DNA of 38,547 nt from an uncultured Lachnospiraceae bacterium (GCA_946544235.1 CAMNMC010000060.1:1-38547), one strand, 5' to 3'. Positions 23,741 through 34,441 are shown, counted from the stretch's first letter. Made by a program: numbers and translations. Notes: generated by a model from the sequence alone, not told the origin.

Positions 23741-26032
23741 ATGTCATTGAAAGAAACTATTGAATCAAAGCTTCAGAAAACTATCAAGGATAGTACAAAT
23801 GAGGAACTTTACATCGCACTCCTCAATTTCGTAAAGGAACAGGCGAAGGCTAAGGAATCAAATGAGGGAAAGAAGAAACTCTACTACATATCTGCAGAGT
23901 TCCTGATCGGTAAGCTTCTCTCAAATAACCTTATCAACCTTAAGATATATGATGAAGTTAAGAAACTGCTTGCTGAAGAGGGCAAGTCACTCGCTGAGAT
24001 TGAAGAGCTTGAGCTTGAGCCGTCACTCGGTAACGGCGGTCTCGGAAGACTTGCAGCATGCTTCCTTGATTCTATCGCAACACTCGGACTTAACGGCGAC
24101 GGAGTAGGACTTAACTATCACTATGGTCTGTTTAAGCAGGTATTTGAAAATAATCTTCAGAGAGAGACTCCGAACCCATGGATCACAGAAAACAGCTGGC
24201 TTAACAGAACCGAGACTTCTTATACAATACATTTTGGCGGCTTTGATGTTCAGTCACGCCTCTATGATATCGACGTACTCGGTTATGAGAATCGTACAAC
24301 AAAGCTTCATCTGTTCGATATTGAAAGCGTAGATGAGAGCATTGTCGGTGAGACCATTGATTTCGATAAGGAAGACATCAGAAAGAACCTTACACTTTTC
24401 CTTTATCCTGATGATTCCGATGATAAGGGCAGGATCCTTCGTGTATATCAGCAGTATTTCATGGTGGCAAATGCAGCATATCTTATCCTTGATGAGGCTG
24501 TTATGCGCGGAAGCAACCTCCATGACCTTGCTGATTATGTAGCAGTTCAGATCAATGATACACATCCTTCAATGGTAATCCCTGAGCTTATTCGTCAGCT
24601 TCAGGAGAGAGGCATCCTTATGGACGAGGCTATCGACATCGTTTCAAAGGTTTGTGCATATACAAATCACACTATCCTTGCTGAGGCTCTTGAAAAGTGG
24701 CCGATCTGGTTCCTTGAGAAGGCTGTTCCACAGCTTATGCCTATCATCCGCGAGCTTGACAACCGCGTAAAGAAGACAGTTAAGGACGAGAGCACATATA
24801 TCATCAAGAATGGCCTTGTACATATGGCTCATATGGACATTCATTACGGCTATAGTGTAAACGGTGTTGCATTCCTCCATACGGAAATACTTAAGAACGA
24901 AGAGCTGAACAACTTCTACAAGCTTTATCCTGAGAAGTTCAACAACAAGACAAACGGTATTACCTTCCGCCGCTGGCTTATGTCATGCAATCCTGAGCTT
25001 ACTGAGCTTATCACAGAGCTTATCGGTGAGGGCTGGAAGAAGGATGCATCAGAGCTTGAGAAGCTTCTTGCATATAAGGATGATGAACTTGTTCTCGGAA
25101 AGCTTCTTACTGTTAAGGATGAGAAGAAGTCAATGCTTGCTCAGTACTTAAAGGAGACTCAGGGAATCGTTGTAAATCCTGATTCAATCTTCGATATCCA
25201 GGTTAAGAGACTTCATGAGTACAAGCGTCAGCAGCTCAATATGCTTTATGTAATAGATAAATATTTTGAAATAAAGGCGGGACTGAAGCCGTCTATGCCT
25301 ATAACAGTATTTTTCGGTGCGAAGGCTGCACCTGCATATACTATCGCCAAAGATATTATTCATCTGATCCTCTGTATGCAGCAGATCATAGCAGCCGATC
25401 CGGAAGTATCTCCGTACCTCAGCGTAGTTATGGTTGAGAACTATAACGTAACACTGGCTGAGAAACTCATCCCTTCCTGCGATATCTCGGAGCAGATCTC
25501 ACTTGCTTCCAAGGAGGCTTCCGGAACCGGAAATATGAAGTTCATGCTTAACGGTGCTGTTACACTCGGCACAATGGATGGAGCAAATGTTGAGATCTGT
25601 GAGCTTGTTGGCGTAGATAATATCTACACCTTTGGTGAATCCTCAGATGATGTAATTGCACGTTACGCAAGAGGCGATTACTCAGCAAGATCATATTATG
25701 AAGGAAATGCTTCGATCAAGCGCGCTATCGATTTCATCGTCAGCGATACAATGCTTGCAGTAGGCTGCGAGGAGAACCTCAGAAGACTTTATGGTGAGCT
25801 TATCAATAAGGACTGGTTCATGACCTTCCCTGACTATGAGTCTTACAAGGCTGCAAGAGAAAAGGCATACAGCGACTATGAGGATCGTACAGAGTGGGCT
25901 AAGAAGATGCTTGTAAATATCGCTAAGGCAGGATTCTTCTCATCAGACAGAACTATCGACCAGTACAATAAAGAAATCTGGAAGCTTGATATCGAAGAGA
26001 CAGAAGACGAAATTAAAAAGAAAATAGCATAA
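23741..26032 (+). CDS. glgP: Glycogen/alpha-glucan phosphorylase
   Basis: This is a PLP-dependent GT35 enzyme that releases glucose-1-phosphate from glycogen or maltodextrins. It is 763 residues, shorter than the 815 of E. coli GlgP, mostly through compact loops. [53 protein letters not shown] and the PLP site [11 protein letters not shown] (Lys600) are all intact. GGGAGG precedes the ATG. It stands alone with its own terminator. A GH13 amylase-type gene at 37.2 kb could supply its maltodextrin substrates. Confidence 0.96.
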   Translation: MSLKETIESKLQKTIKDSTNEELYIALLNFVKEQAKAKESNEGKKKLYYISAEFLIGKLLSNNLINLKIYDEVKKLLAEEGKSLAEIEELELEPSLGNGGLGRLAACFLDSIATLGLNGDGVGLNYHYGLFKQVFENNLQRETPNPWITENSWLNRTETSYTIHFGGFDVQSRLYDIDVLGYENRTTKLHLFDIESVDESIVGETIDFDKEDIRKNLTLFLYPDDSDDKGRILRVYQQYFMVANAAYLILDEAVMRGSNLHDLADYVAVQINDTHPSMVIPELIRQLQERGILMDEAIDIVSKVCAYTNHTILAEALEKWPIWFLEKAVPQLMPIIRELDNRVKKTVKDESTYIIKNGLVHMAHMDIHYGYSVNGVAFLHTEILKNEELNNFYKLYPEKFNNKTNGITFRRWLMSCNPELTELITELIGEGWKKDASELEKLLAYKDDELVLGKLLTVKDEKKSMLAQYLKETQGIVVNPDSIFDIQVKRLHEYKRQQLNMLYVIDKYFEIKAGLKPSMPITVFFGAKAAPAYTIAKDIIHLILCMQQIIAADPEVSPYLSVVMVENYNVTLAEKLIPSCDISEQISLASKEASGTGNMKFMLNGAVTLGTMDGANVEICELVGVDNIYTFGESSDDVIARYARGDYSARSYYEGNASIKRAIDFIVSDTMLAVGCEENLRRLYGELINKDWFMTFPDYESYKAAREKAYSDYEDRTEWAKKMLVNIAKAGFFSSDRTIDQYNKEIWKLDIEETEDEIKKKIA

Positions 26033-26059
26033 TTTTGTAAACATATACCTTCCCCCTAG

Positions 26060-26087
26060 AGCAGGTGGCATACGCCACCTGCTTTTT
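26060..26087 (+). terminator. glgP terminator
   Basis: AGCAGGTGGC and GCCACCTGCT (26060-26083) form a perfect ten-pair stem with an ATAC loop and a T tail. Confidence 0.92.
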
Positions 26088-26101
26088 CCTGTTGATGTAT
26101 G

Positions 26102-26226
26102 TTATATTCCTCGGAAATATACTATAATTGTGCTTAAACCGAGGAATATAATTCTTGAACCGATGGAGATATCGTGTTATAATCCTCGGTAAAAGCATAA
26201 AAAGTATAATAAATCGAGGATTATAA
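26102..26226. repeat. Paired palindromes in the DUF234 ATPase leader
   Basis: TTATATTCCTCGG (26102-26114) pairs with CCGAGGAATATAA (26139-26151). TTATAATCCTCG (26177-26188) pairs with CGAGGATTATAA (26215-26226). Both are perfect and have 24- and 26-base loops. The copies differ at a position that changes on both arms, so the symmetry is conserved. The last arm contains the AGGA ribosome site eight bases before the ATG. Confidence 0.75.
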
Positions 26227-26228
26227 TT

Positions 26229-27698
26229 ATGAACAAAAGCGCGATTGTTGGTAGAGAACATGAAATTAGGAAGCTTAATGAGCTTTATGAAAGTAAAGAT
26301 GCTGAGCTTGTGGCAATATATGGTCGAAGAAGAGTTGGAAAAACTTTTCTTATAGATGAGGTGTTTGAAGATAGAATATGTTTCAGACATTCAGGTTTAT
26401 CTCCTGCAGGTGATGAAGAGGAGAAAACAGAAAGTAAAAGAAAAAGCAGAATGAAAGCTCAGCTCGAACATTTTTACAGATCTTTGATCAAGTACGGTTC
26501 TAAAGCTGAAATAGCTCCCAGATCATGGATAGAAGCTTTTTATATGTTGGAGGATCTGCTTGCTGAAAAACTTGATAGGTCTGGTAGAGTAGTGGTATTT
26601 ATTGATGAAATACAGTGGCTCGATACTCCTAGAGCCAAGTTTATGACTGGGTTTGAAGCATTTTGGAATGGCTGGGCATGTCATAAAAAAAATGTAATGG
26701 TTGTTATCTGTGGAAGTTCCAGTTCCTGGATTCTAGATAATATGATTAATAACCATGGGGGATTATATGGAAGGGTTACTTATGAAATGAAACTATCTCC
26801 ATTTTCGCTATATGAGTGCGAGAAGTTTTTTGAATCCAGGGCAGTGAATATGTCGCGATATGACATTGTTCAGGCATACATGACGGTTGGCGGAATACCA
26901 TATTATTTAAAATATTTTGAGAAGAATTTGAGCCTACCACAGAATATCGATAGAATATTTTTTGCAAAGAATGCTATTCTAAAAGATGAATATAATAGGT
27001 TGTTTTCATCATTATTTACTAATCCTGAAATCATGAAATCTATTACTGCCGCCTTGAGCACTAAAAGGAGGGGGCTGTCTCGAAAAGAACTAACAGATTA
27101 TGTTGGTATTACAGATGGAGGAGATTTATCAAAACAGCTAAAGGCATTGATTAATGGGGATTTTATTACAGAGTATTGTTCTTTTGGAAATGGAAAAGAA
27201 ACTTTGTATAAGCTTACGGATCCATTTTGTAACTTTTATCTTGAATTTATGAAAAAGAGCAAGAGTGCAGGAAAGAAAAATTGGATCAATATTGAAAAGT
27301 CTCCACAAGTCAGAACATGGAAGGGTTATGCCTTTGAAAATGTTTGTTGGAACCATATAGATCAGATTAAGGCATCGTTAGGTATTAGTGGAGTTGTTAC
27401 TACAGAATCATTATGGTCCAAAAGAGGTTCAGAAGATACAAATGGAACACAGATTGATCTCATTGTTGTCAGAAATGATAATGTAGTGAATATGTGTGAA
27501 ATTAAGTTCTATAGCAATGAATTTGATGTTGATAAAGAGTATCACCTTGTTTTAGATAAAAGAAAGAGTCTTCTTCAGGAGATGATTCCGAAAAAAGCTG
27601 TGGTTCATAGTACACTCATCACTACTTTCGGGGTTAAACGGAGTGGTTATTATAGTGATTTTGTTAATGTTATTTCAATGGACGATTTGTTTAAATGA
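26229..27698 (+). CDS. AAA ATPase with C-terminal DUF234 nuclease-like domain
   Basis: This 489-residue protein belongs to the archaeal-type ATPase/DUF234 family. Walker A is GRRRVGKT (residues 32-39) and Walker B VVVFIDEIQWL is near 119-126, with the sensor-like VVICGSSSSWI after it. A winged helix occupies about 270-330. The C-terminal domain shows a PD-(D/E)xK-like pattern with Asp410 in TQIDLIVV and Glu424-x-Lys426 in CEIKF, suggesting a nuclease fold. The biological role of the family is unknown. It is preceded by paired palindromes that include its ribosome site. Lower GC and different codon use from glgP, and its place next to Wadjet, suggest a horizontally acquired island. Confidence 0.85.
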   Translation: MNKSAIVGREHEIRKLNELYESKDAELVAIYGRRRVGKTFLIDEVFEDRICFRHSGLSPAGDEEEKTESKRKSRMKAQLEHFYRSLIKYGSKAEIAPRSWIEAFYMLEDLLAEKLDRSGRVVVFIDEIQWLDTPRAKFMTGFEAFWNGWACHKKNVMVVICGSSSSWILDNMINNHGGLYGRVTYEMKLSPFSLYECEKFFESRAVNMSRYDIVQAYMTVGGIPYYLKYFEKNLSLPQNIDRIFFAKNAILKDEYNRLFSSLFTNPEIMKSITAALSTKRRGLSRKELTDYVGITDGGDLSKQLKALINGDFITEYCSFGNGKETLYKLTDPFCNFYLEFMKKSKSAGKKNWINIEKSPQVRTWKGYAFENVCWNHIDQIKASLGISGVVTTESLWSKRGSEDTNGTQIDLIVVRNDNVVNMCEIKFYSNEFDVDKEYHLVLDKRKSLLQEMIPKKAVVHSTLITTFGVKRSGYYSDFVNVISMDDLFK

Positions 27699-27699
27699 T

Positions 27700-27751
27700 G
27701 TTATTTATAGCCACGAAACATGTTTGAAATCGGTTCACGGCTAAAAATAAC
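27700..27751. repeat. Inverted repeat after the DUF234 gene
   Basis: GTTATTTATAGCC (27700-27712) and GGCTAAAAATAAC (27739-27751) pair over 13 positions with one mismatch. It begins two bases after the stop. It may be a weak terminator or an operator for the Wadjet operon that starts 50 bases downstream. Confidence 0.5.
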
Positions 27752-27800
27752 AGTATTTTACTGAGATTAATGAAAAGGTATAAACTGGAGGAATGGTTTG

Positions 27801-29186
27801 ATGAATGTTTTTAACGTTATACCAATTGGCTTCTTTAATCCTCTTGCAAGTGGTAGTAATAATAAAATATATGCAGACTGCCTTCAGGTGATATATGGGG
27901 AATATGATCGCGAGATTACATTTAAGATGGACCGTGAGAGACTTCGGGATGCCGTGGCGGCATATCTGATAGACAATCATATAGAGAGTATTGCGGATAT
28001 TCAGGAAACCTCTTATTCTGATATTGCGTCACAGATTCTGCGAAAGCTTTCAAGTCCGGAAATAGGTTGGCTTGAAGAGGAAATAGACGGTGCGACATAT
28101 GGAAGAAATATTATCATGACTGAGCAGGGGCTTATGCTGGCTGACCTGCTTAACAGATTGGAAAAACCTGAAAAGTCAGAATTCTCGAGTTATATATATA
28201 ATATTTACAATACACTATCTAATACATCACAGTGGGAAGAAGATATTTATGTTGATGTACTTCTAAATGTATATAAAAATGCAAAGGGGCTTTCAAAAGA
28301 TTTAAAAACACTTGCCACTTTCATTAAGAAGATTATAGAGAGAATGATTCATGAGGAAACTTTTGAAAGCCTTACGGAGAATCTTCTGGATTATTTCAAT
28401 GGTGACTTTATTAAAGAATATTCGCGCCTGACTAAAAGACAAAGTATTAGGACGTTCAGAAGAATAATACTCCAGAAGCTTTCTGAACTAAGAAGAGAAG
28501 AGATAATTGAGCGACTGATAGATGGATGTAGGGCAGAGGAGAAAATGACAAGAGAAGGAGCAGAGGATCGTGTTGAAGAGTTGATATCAAATACGATAAG
28601 ATTTCTAGATTCGGATTATGACAGGATTATGTCTGATATAAAGCATAAGATAAATGTTTATCTTCAGGTTGCGGTTGGCAGAGCTCGATTCATCAGAAAT
28701 AAAGAAGAAAATATCAGAGGTGATATAGAGGAAACTATCAGGATAATCAGTGAAGAAATGAAGAATGGAGATATCAGAGATGAAATTCCGGATGAAATGC
28801 GGGGACTTTTTACATTTACTGACAATCTGTTTATAGATCTTTCATCGATTTCATATCCGAGAAGAAGTCAGAACATAAAAGAAAACAGCCTTCAGGAGGA
28901 AGTTGTTATCACGGATGAAGATATAGAACGTACGAGAGCAGAGTTTGAAAAAGAAATTGAAGATGCTTATGCTAAGGATAAGATGGCAGTATTCATGAAG
29001 AACATAACAGGTATTACGGGCTGTGCTTCTGCTGAGGATTTTCCTATGGAAGAGAAATCAGAACTGCTTCGAACACTTTCGGCCGTTTCGTATGCCGAGG
29101 AAAACGGGTTCAGTATAGAACCCCTGGAGGGCTATATAGAAACCGACAAGATGTTACTCAGAAGGTTTAAGGTTAAGAGGAAATAG
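27801..29186 (+). CDS. jetA: Wadjet defence protein JetA
   Basis: JetA is the kleisin (MukF-like) subunit of the Wadjet anti-plasmid complex. This 461-residue protein fits the JetA family (DUF5716-like rather than the type I DUF3375, judged by recall). FNVIPIGFFNPLASGSNNKIYADCL at the start, a winged-helix N-terminal part, a long helical middle (residues 100-330) and an acidic C-terminal region are seen. GGAGG lies nine bases before ATG 27801; an in-frame TTG just before it is less likely. It is the first gene of a four-gene operon in the order jetA-jetB-jetC-jetD, two bases from jetB. Confidence 0.85.
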   Translation: MNVFNVIPIGFFNPLASGSNNKIYADCLQVIYGEYDREITFKMDRERLRDAVAAYLIDNHIESIADIQETSYSDIASQILRKLSSPEIGWLEEEIDGATYGRNIIMTEQGLMLADLLNRLEKPEKSEFSSYIYNIYNTLSNTSQWEEDIYVDVLLNVYKNAKGLSKDLKTLATFIKKIIERMIHEETFESLTENLLDYFNGDFIKEYSRLTKRQSIRTFRRIILQKLSELRREEIIERLIDGCRAEEKMTREGAEDRVEELISNTIRFLDSDYDRIMSDIKHKINVYLQVAVGRARFIRNKEENIRGDIEETIRIISEEMKNGDIRDEIPDEMRGLFTFTDNLFIDLSSISYPRRSQNIKENSLQEEVVITDEDIERTRAEFEKEIEDAYAKDKMAVFMKNITGITGCASAEDFPMEEKSELLRTLSAVSYAEENGFSIEPLEGYIETDKMLLRRFKVKRK

Positions 29187-29188
29187 CA

Positions 29189-29875
29189 ATGGAAATAAAC
29201 GGATTTGAAAATGACTGGGAAGGGCTTACGTCCGGTGAAAAGGCGATGTTCCAGAAATGCGTAAGGATTCTGCTTAAAAAGACATTTGTAGTATATGATA
29301 AAGACGAAGAGGGGAAGAAAGAATACTTTTTTATATCCAAACGTGCCGATATATTCAGCAGGTATCTTGCACCAATCGGATATGATGTGGTAGTGGACAG
29401 AGACAATAAGATAATTATGCTTCATAATACGGTTAGTGCGGGTGAATCCTCAAAAATGCAAATAAACCGATGTAATCTGTCTCTTGCGGACAGTATTGTG
29501 CTATGCGTACTTTTTACACTCTATGCGGATCGTGTCAGAACGGGTAGTCTCGCAGAGTCAATTATAGTGACTATAACAGATCTGAGATTCCAGTTTGAAA
29601 AATATCAGGTGCAGGACAGAATAGATAAAAAGGGTATTCTTGCAGATTCGCTGAATAAACTTGAGAAATACAACCTGATAGAAATGGATGGCAGATTGGG
29701 AGATGCAGATGCCAGGATAAAAATATTTCCATCGATACAATTTGCTCTCAGTTCGAACGAATTCCATAACTTTGCCAAGCAGGCTGAGAAGCGAATGTTT
29801 ACGAAGGATCTTCAGAACAGGGATATTGAATTGGAAAATGAAGACGGAGAGGATATAGATGAATCTGATGAGTGA
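29189..29875 (+). CDS. jetB: Wadjet defence protein JetB (DUF4194)
   Basis: JetB is the MukE-like (KITE) subunit that binds the kleisin JetA. The 228-residue protein matches the DUF4194 pattern: RILLKKTFVVYDKDEEGKKEYFFISKRAD, then SLADSIVLCVLFTLY and a winged-helix end with DSLNKLEKYNLIEMDGR. Its C-terminus is acidic. It starts two bases after jetA and its last 17 bases overlap the start of jetC, so translation of the complex subunits is coupled. Confidence 0.88.
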   Translation: MEINGFENDWEGLTSGEKAMFQKCVRILLKKTFVVYDKDEEGKKEYFFISKRADIFSRYLAPIGYDVVVDRDNKIIMLHNTVSAGESSKMQINRCNLSLADSIVLCVLFTLYADRVRTGSLAESIIVTITDLRFQFEKYQVQDRIDKKGILADSLNKLEKYNLIEMDGRLGDADARIKIFPSIQFALSSNEFHNFAKQAEKRMFTKDLQNRDIELENEDGEDIDESDE

Positions 29876-32800
29876 ACTAATAAAAGTGACGGATAGAAAA
29901 ACTGCTACAAGAATAAGGCTTATTAATTGGTCTAAATTTCAGGATATTACTATCAATTTGGAAGGATCAACATTGATCACTGGGGTTAACGGAACGGGCA
30001 AGAGTACGATCCTTGATGCAATGACATATCTGCTGACGGGTAATAAGAGATTCAATATTGCAGCCGGTGACAGGGATAGAACCGTAAAGTCATATGTCAG
30101 AGGCGATACCCAGAGTGAGGGCGAATACAGATATCTCAGAAGCGGAGCAGTTACCGCTTATATTGCGATGGAATTCTGGTTGCCTATTGAAAATACATTT
30201 ATTGTTGGCGGTGTCTGCATAGAATCCATGAATGAACAGGATTGTAAGACCGGTGCATGGTTTGTTGAAAAAGATGTTACGTTAGATGATTTTGAATTCT
30301 GTTATACAAATGATGGAAAGTTTTACACACACAGCAAGAGCAATCTTCTTATTAATGGCAAACGTCTTAAGAATAAGGATTATCTGGGCGAGGAAAGAGG
30401 AGTAGAGAAACTTCTCAGAGCCCTTGGACTCAGATGTGATGTCGCTAAATATAGATCAAAGCTTGTTAAAATGATGGCATTCAAGCCTGAAAAGGATATT
30501 GATAAGTTTATCAGAGAAGCAGTACTGGATCCGGGTAAGATTAGTTCACTTTCTGAGATAAAGGAGCAGAAGAATCAGTTTGAGGAACTGAGAAGAATTT
30601 ATAAAGAACTCGAAGAAGGGAAGAAAAAACTTGAAGAGATAGAAGAAAGGACTCAGGAGTATGAGCGAAGGAAGGATATTTATGACGTAAGAAGTCTTGT
30701 TTATGATTATCAGAAAATACCGATTACTGAGGAAAAGATAAATGATCAGAGCCGTGCACTTGAGTACCAGGAGATAAGACTCAAAGAACTTAAAAATGAA
30801 AAGGAAAGACTTAAAAATGACGAAAAACTTGCCCTTGATAGATATACAGCAGCAATAAATAACGATGTGCTGACAGGAATGAAGAATACACTGGATGCAC
30901 TGGGGCGTCAGATTGAGGAGTGCGGAAGGAATCTTGGAGCTGCTGAAGGAGAGAAGGAAAAACTCTTAGAACTTCAGTCCATATTTGGAGACATCAGGGA
31001 TATCGTGTCTCTTGATGATGCGGACGAGAAAACATTGTCACAGATAGGGGATGCTACTGAGAGTGAAACTGATGGGAGAACTGCGATTCAGAACCTGCGT
31101 GAGGCGGTGAAGAACGTTGAGGAACAGATTGGCGGCGAATACTATCAGTGTAAAAATCAAAGAGAAGAGCTTATTAAGGAACAGTTAGATGTTAATGAAA
31201 ACATTCAGAAATTGAAAAGTGAAAAGGTTATATATCCTAATGAAGCTGAAACTGCCAAGCAGACTATAATTCGTGAGTTCGAGAAAAAAGGAATCGAGTG
31301 TGGGAAAGACTGTAATGTAAGATTTCTGGCTGAACTTGTAACTGAGATTACAGACCTCAGGTGGCAGAAGGCGATTGAAACATTTTTAGGTAATAAAAGA
31401 TTTCATCTCATAGTTGATTCCAAATATGTTTCTGAAGCAATGAGGATTCTCAGAGACAATAAGCTATATCATGCAAGTGTTGCTATGACAAATAAGCTCC
31501 ATAATTCAGATGTGGAGAAAGGTTCGGCAGCTTCTCTTTTGGTCGTTCCGAATGTTGATGCCAGAAAATATATTAATTATCTGCTTAATGGAATTCATCT
31601 ATGTGAAAGTATAGAAGAATTAAATGATTATCCTCGAGGCGGAATCACTCGTGATGGAATGCTTGCCAAGAGCTATGCTGTAAGACTCATGGATATGAGA
31701 GAAACAACGAACTATATGGGCAAGAATGTTATAGCAGACCAGCTTAAAGCGTCTGAGAAAAAGTATGATCAGATTACCGAGAGTATAGTGAAGATAGAGA
31801 AGGTATGGAAGGTTATTTCCGTTAATAAAGACAGAACTAAGAGGGCGGATATTATTCTGAATCAAGATTTTGATGTTACGGCACCTAATAGAATAAAGGT
31901 TCTTACGGAGAAAAAGGATAAGATAGAGGCAGAAAAGAATGCCATTGAAAAAGATCCGTCGTTTGCAGCGGCACTTAAGGAACAGGTAGATGCCGAAAAA
32001 GCTCTTGGGGAGATCAGAAATAGGCAGGAAATAATTAGTAAGAATATTGGAGCATCTGAAAAGGAGATTGAGAATCTAAGTAACCGTATAATTGAACTAA
32101 AAAATGATCTGAAGGTTCTAAATGAGTCATACGAGGATGTCATTAAGGATAAACTGGAGTATAGAATTCGCGTCGAACAGGAATATTTAAAACTGCGTAA
32201 GGGTGATGGCATGGCTGTATCTTATAAGAATCTAAATTCGGTAGAAAATGATATGAAACGTGCCAGAGACGTTATGGAAAATTCGCAGATGGACTATTGT
32301 CACATAGTAGGGATAGATGTATCAAATCGTGGCCCGGCATTCATTCCGTTTTACAGAAATGAATATAAGAATACCGCAAATGTTAAAATTGAGGAGGCAA
32401 AGACGCAATTAGACAGAAAATCGGATGAGCTTGAGAGTGCATTTATGGTGGATTTCGTGGGAGAGATCAACGAGAGTATTCAGAAGGCTGAAGAGGAAAT
32501 GGATATTATTAATTCTGAGCTTAAAAAACTGCCTTTTGGTAATGATACGTATAAATTTATAAAGAATGAAAAGAAAGACAGACAGGTATTCTTTAAAATC
32601 AAGAGGAAACTTAAGGATTATCTTGATAATCCGGAGAATTATATGAACTCGAATCGTGATGACGAGGAGATGGAACAGTATATAAAAGAATACATGGATA
32701 TAATTCTTATGGAAGAGGATGAGGAAGAATATACGGATTACAGAAGGTACTTTACATATGATATGGTGATCACAAGTAAACAGGGAGATAATACTGTTGA

Positions 32801-33122
32801 GGCCAATCTTTCGAAAAAACAAGGATCTGCAAGTAACGGAGAGAAGCAGACACCATATTTTATTATTTTAGCAGCCAGTCTTATGCAATTCTACCATGAG
32901 AAATGTTGCGAGCGTCTGGCTTTTATAGATGAAGCATTCTCCGCACTTTCAAGGGAGAGAATAGAACAGATGGTAAAGTATCTGGAGGATAATCATTTTC
33001 AGGTTATATATGCGGCACCGCCGGAGAAAATAGGAAGCATAGGCGAACATGTGACCTCTACTGCCAGCCTTGTGCTTGCGGGCAGGTATACCAAAGCTAT
33101 TGAGGGCACTATGAAGGCATAA
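29859..33122 (+). CDS. jetC: Wadjet defence protein JetC (SMC-like ATPase)
   Basis: JetC is the MukB/SMC-like motor that extrudes DNA loops in Wadjet. It is 1087 residues. Walker A is GVNGTGKST (residues 42-50). Long coiled coils run through about 210-490 and 640-880, with a hinge between them near 500-620. The signature SNGEKQ is near 990 and Walker B LAFIDEAFSALS near 1020. This head-coil-hinge layout is complete, so the ATPase should be functional. AGAGGA precedes ATG 29859. It overlaps jetB and is followed 47 bases later by jetD. Confidence 0.93.
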   Translation: MNLMSELIKVTDRKTATRIRLINWSKFQDITINLEGSTLITGVNGTGKSTILDAMTYLLTGNKRFNIAAGDRDRTVKSYVRGDTQSEGEYRYLRSGAVTAYIAMEFWLPIENTFIVGGVCIESMNEQDCKTGAWFVEKDVTLDDFEFCYTNDGKFYTHSKSNLLINGKRLKNKDYLGEERGVEKLLRALGLRCDVAKYRSKLVKMMAFKPEKDIDKFIREAVLDPGKISSLSEIKEQKNQFEELRRIYKELEEGKKKLEEIEERTQEYERRKDIYDVRSLVYDYQKIPITEEKINDQSRALEYQEIRLKELKNEKERLKNDEKLALDRYTAAINNDVLTGMKNTLDALGRQIEECGRNLGAAEGEKEKLLELQSIFGDIRDIVSLDDADEKTLSQIGDATESETDGRTAIQNLREAVKNVEEQIGGEYYQCKNQREELIKEQLDVNENIQKLKSEKVIYPNEAETAKQTIIREFEKKGIECGKDCNVRFLAELVTEITDLRWQKAIETFLGNKRFHLIVDSKYVSEAMRILRDNKLYHASVAMTNKLHNSDVEKGSAASLLVVPNVDARKYINYLLNGIHLCESIEELNDYPRGGITRDGMLAKSYAVRLMDMRETTNYMGKNVIADQLKASEKKYDQITESIVKIEKVWKVISVNKDRTKRADIILNQDFDVTAPNRIKVLTEKKDKIEAEKNAIEKDPSFAAALKEQVDAEKALGEIRNRQEIISKNIGASEKEIENLSNRIIELKNDLKVLNESYEDVIKDKLEYRIRVEQEYLKLRKGDGMAVSYKNLNSVENDMKRARDVMENSQMDYCHIVGIDVSNRGPAFIPFYRNEYKNTANVKIEEAKTQLDRKSDELESAFMVDFVGEINESIQKAEEEMDIINSELKKLPFGNDTYKFIKNEKKDRQVFFKIKRKLKDYLDNPENYMNSNRDDEEMEQYIKEYMDIILMEEDEEEYTDYRRYFTYDMVITSKQGDNTVEANLSKKQGSASNGEKQTPYFIILAASLMQFYHEKCCERLAFIDEAFSALSRERIEQMVKYLEDNHFQVIYAAPPEKIGSIGEHVTSTASLVLAGRYTKAIEGTMKA

Positions 33123-33169
33123 GTAATTATGATACAGAGTTGTGTAGTCTATGAAGAAGAGGATGGTTG

Positions 33170-34441
33170 ATGAAACTAAGTGGCAATCAGAAAAAGATTT
33201 TGGACAGGTTGATAATAAAATATGAAAACAGCAAAACATATGTAGCTGAGAATAAGATTTCTCAGAGATTTTATATTAAACCTACTGACATTATCAAGGA
33301 TTATTATAGTGACTTTGCTGATTTGGATGCGGTTTGTGATTTTGAAAGGGACGTTCAGGACCTGGTCGATAACGAGTTTGTATATGTCGATTATAAAAAG
33401 AATATGAACGTTATTAACAAAATATACCTCGTTATGGACTCCGTAGAAGAAATAAGGAAACTGATCAGAGTCAGGGAAAAGAAAGAGGTTATTTCTGATG
33501 AGGTCAGCTTTTATAATGAGGCGTGCAAACAAGGCGAATTTTCTGAATGGTATTCCAGAGAAGAACTGGAGAGAATAGCTAATGGAAAGAGGAGCAGATA
33601 CAGTATCGAAGAGACAAAGGTGATGCTTGATCTGGCTGAAACGATTCTAAAAAATGAAGATGAAATACTGGAGAGAGAACTGTCTATTAAATTTTTTAGG
33701 GATACGAAGAAGTTCGAAAAGAGTTATCGTATTAAAATATGCAGAAAGCTGCTCCAATATATTCAAGAGACAGGGAAAGAGATAGATGAGTATGTGATTG
33801 AAGCATCTTCTGAATCCGAAAAGAATCATTTGCTTCTTGAGACATTTGGGATATATCAGAATCCGACATATGTGTTTTTGAAGGGAAAGATTGCCTTAAA
33901 ATATATAACAAAAGATGATATTTTTTGTGACACGGATAGTCGTATTGACTGTGGAGTAAATCAAATCGAACCTGATATAAATGCTCCGATAGCGCTTTCG
34001 TATGGGATCATAAAAAAGCTTAAAAGTATAACTATGCCAGACAGGCGGGTGGTTACTGTTGAAAATCTTACATCATTCCATCGGATTGAGGGAAGAGAAA
34101 CGACGTATATTTATACAGGAGGCTATACCGGGCGAGTGGTAAAGGAACTCTTGAAATACATATCGAGAGACAATCCTGATGTTGAGTTTTTCCATTTTGG
34201 AGATATAGATCCCGATGGATTTCTTATTCTTGAGAATCTGAGAAATACAACAGGGTTGGATATAAAGCCCTTGTATATGGATAAGGAGACGTTGGATAAG
34301 TATAGGAAATATACTAAGAAATTGTCGGATCAAGATATTACTAAAGGTGAAAACTTGATAAAAAAAGGATTATATACCAATGTCCTAAAATACATGCTTA
34401 GTGAGAATATAAAATTGGAACAAGAAGTTATTATGAATTGA
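33170..34441 (+). CDS. jetD: Wadjet defence protein JetD (Toprim nuclease)
   Basis: JetD is the nuclease subunit that cleaves small circular DNA once JetABC has extruded it. The 423-residue chain has an N-terminal arm region and a C-terminal topoisomerase VI-like Toprim domain (DUF2220). VTVENLTSF (about 295) holds the catalytic glutamate and FHFGDIDPDGFLI (about 343) the DxDxxG metal site, both intact. GAGGATGG precedes ATG 33170; the TTG just before is less likely. It closes the operon and is followed by a strong hairpin. Confidence 0.92.
   Translation: MKLSGNQKKILDRLIIKYENSKTYVAENKISQRFYIKPTDIIKDYYSDFADLDAVCDFERDVQDLVDNEFVYVDYKKNMNVINKIYLVMDSVEEIRKLIRVREKKEVISDEVSFYNEACKQGEFSEWYSREELERIANGKRSRYSIEETKVMLDLAETILKNEDEILERELSIKFFRDTKKFEKSYRIKICRKLLQYIQETGKEIDEYVIEASSESEKNHLLLETFGIYQNPTYVFLKGKIALKYITKDDIFCDTDSRIDCGVNQIEPDINAPIALSYGIIKKLKSITMPDRRVVTVENLTSFHRIEGRETTYIYTGGYTGRVVKELLKYISRDNPDVEFFHFGDIDPDGFLILENLRNTTGLDIKPLYMDKETLDKYRKYTKKLSDQDITKGENLIKKGLYTNVLKYMLSENIKLEQEVIMN

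Noticed and set aside
27801-33122. MksBEF/MukBEF chromosome condensin
   Set aside because: The fourth gene is a JetD-type Toprim nuclease and the second a DUF4194 protein, the Wadjet combination.
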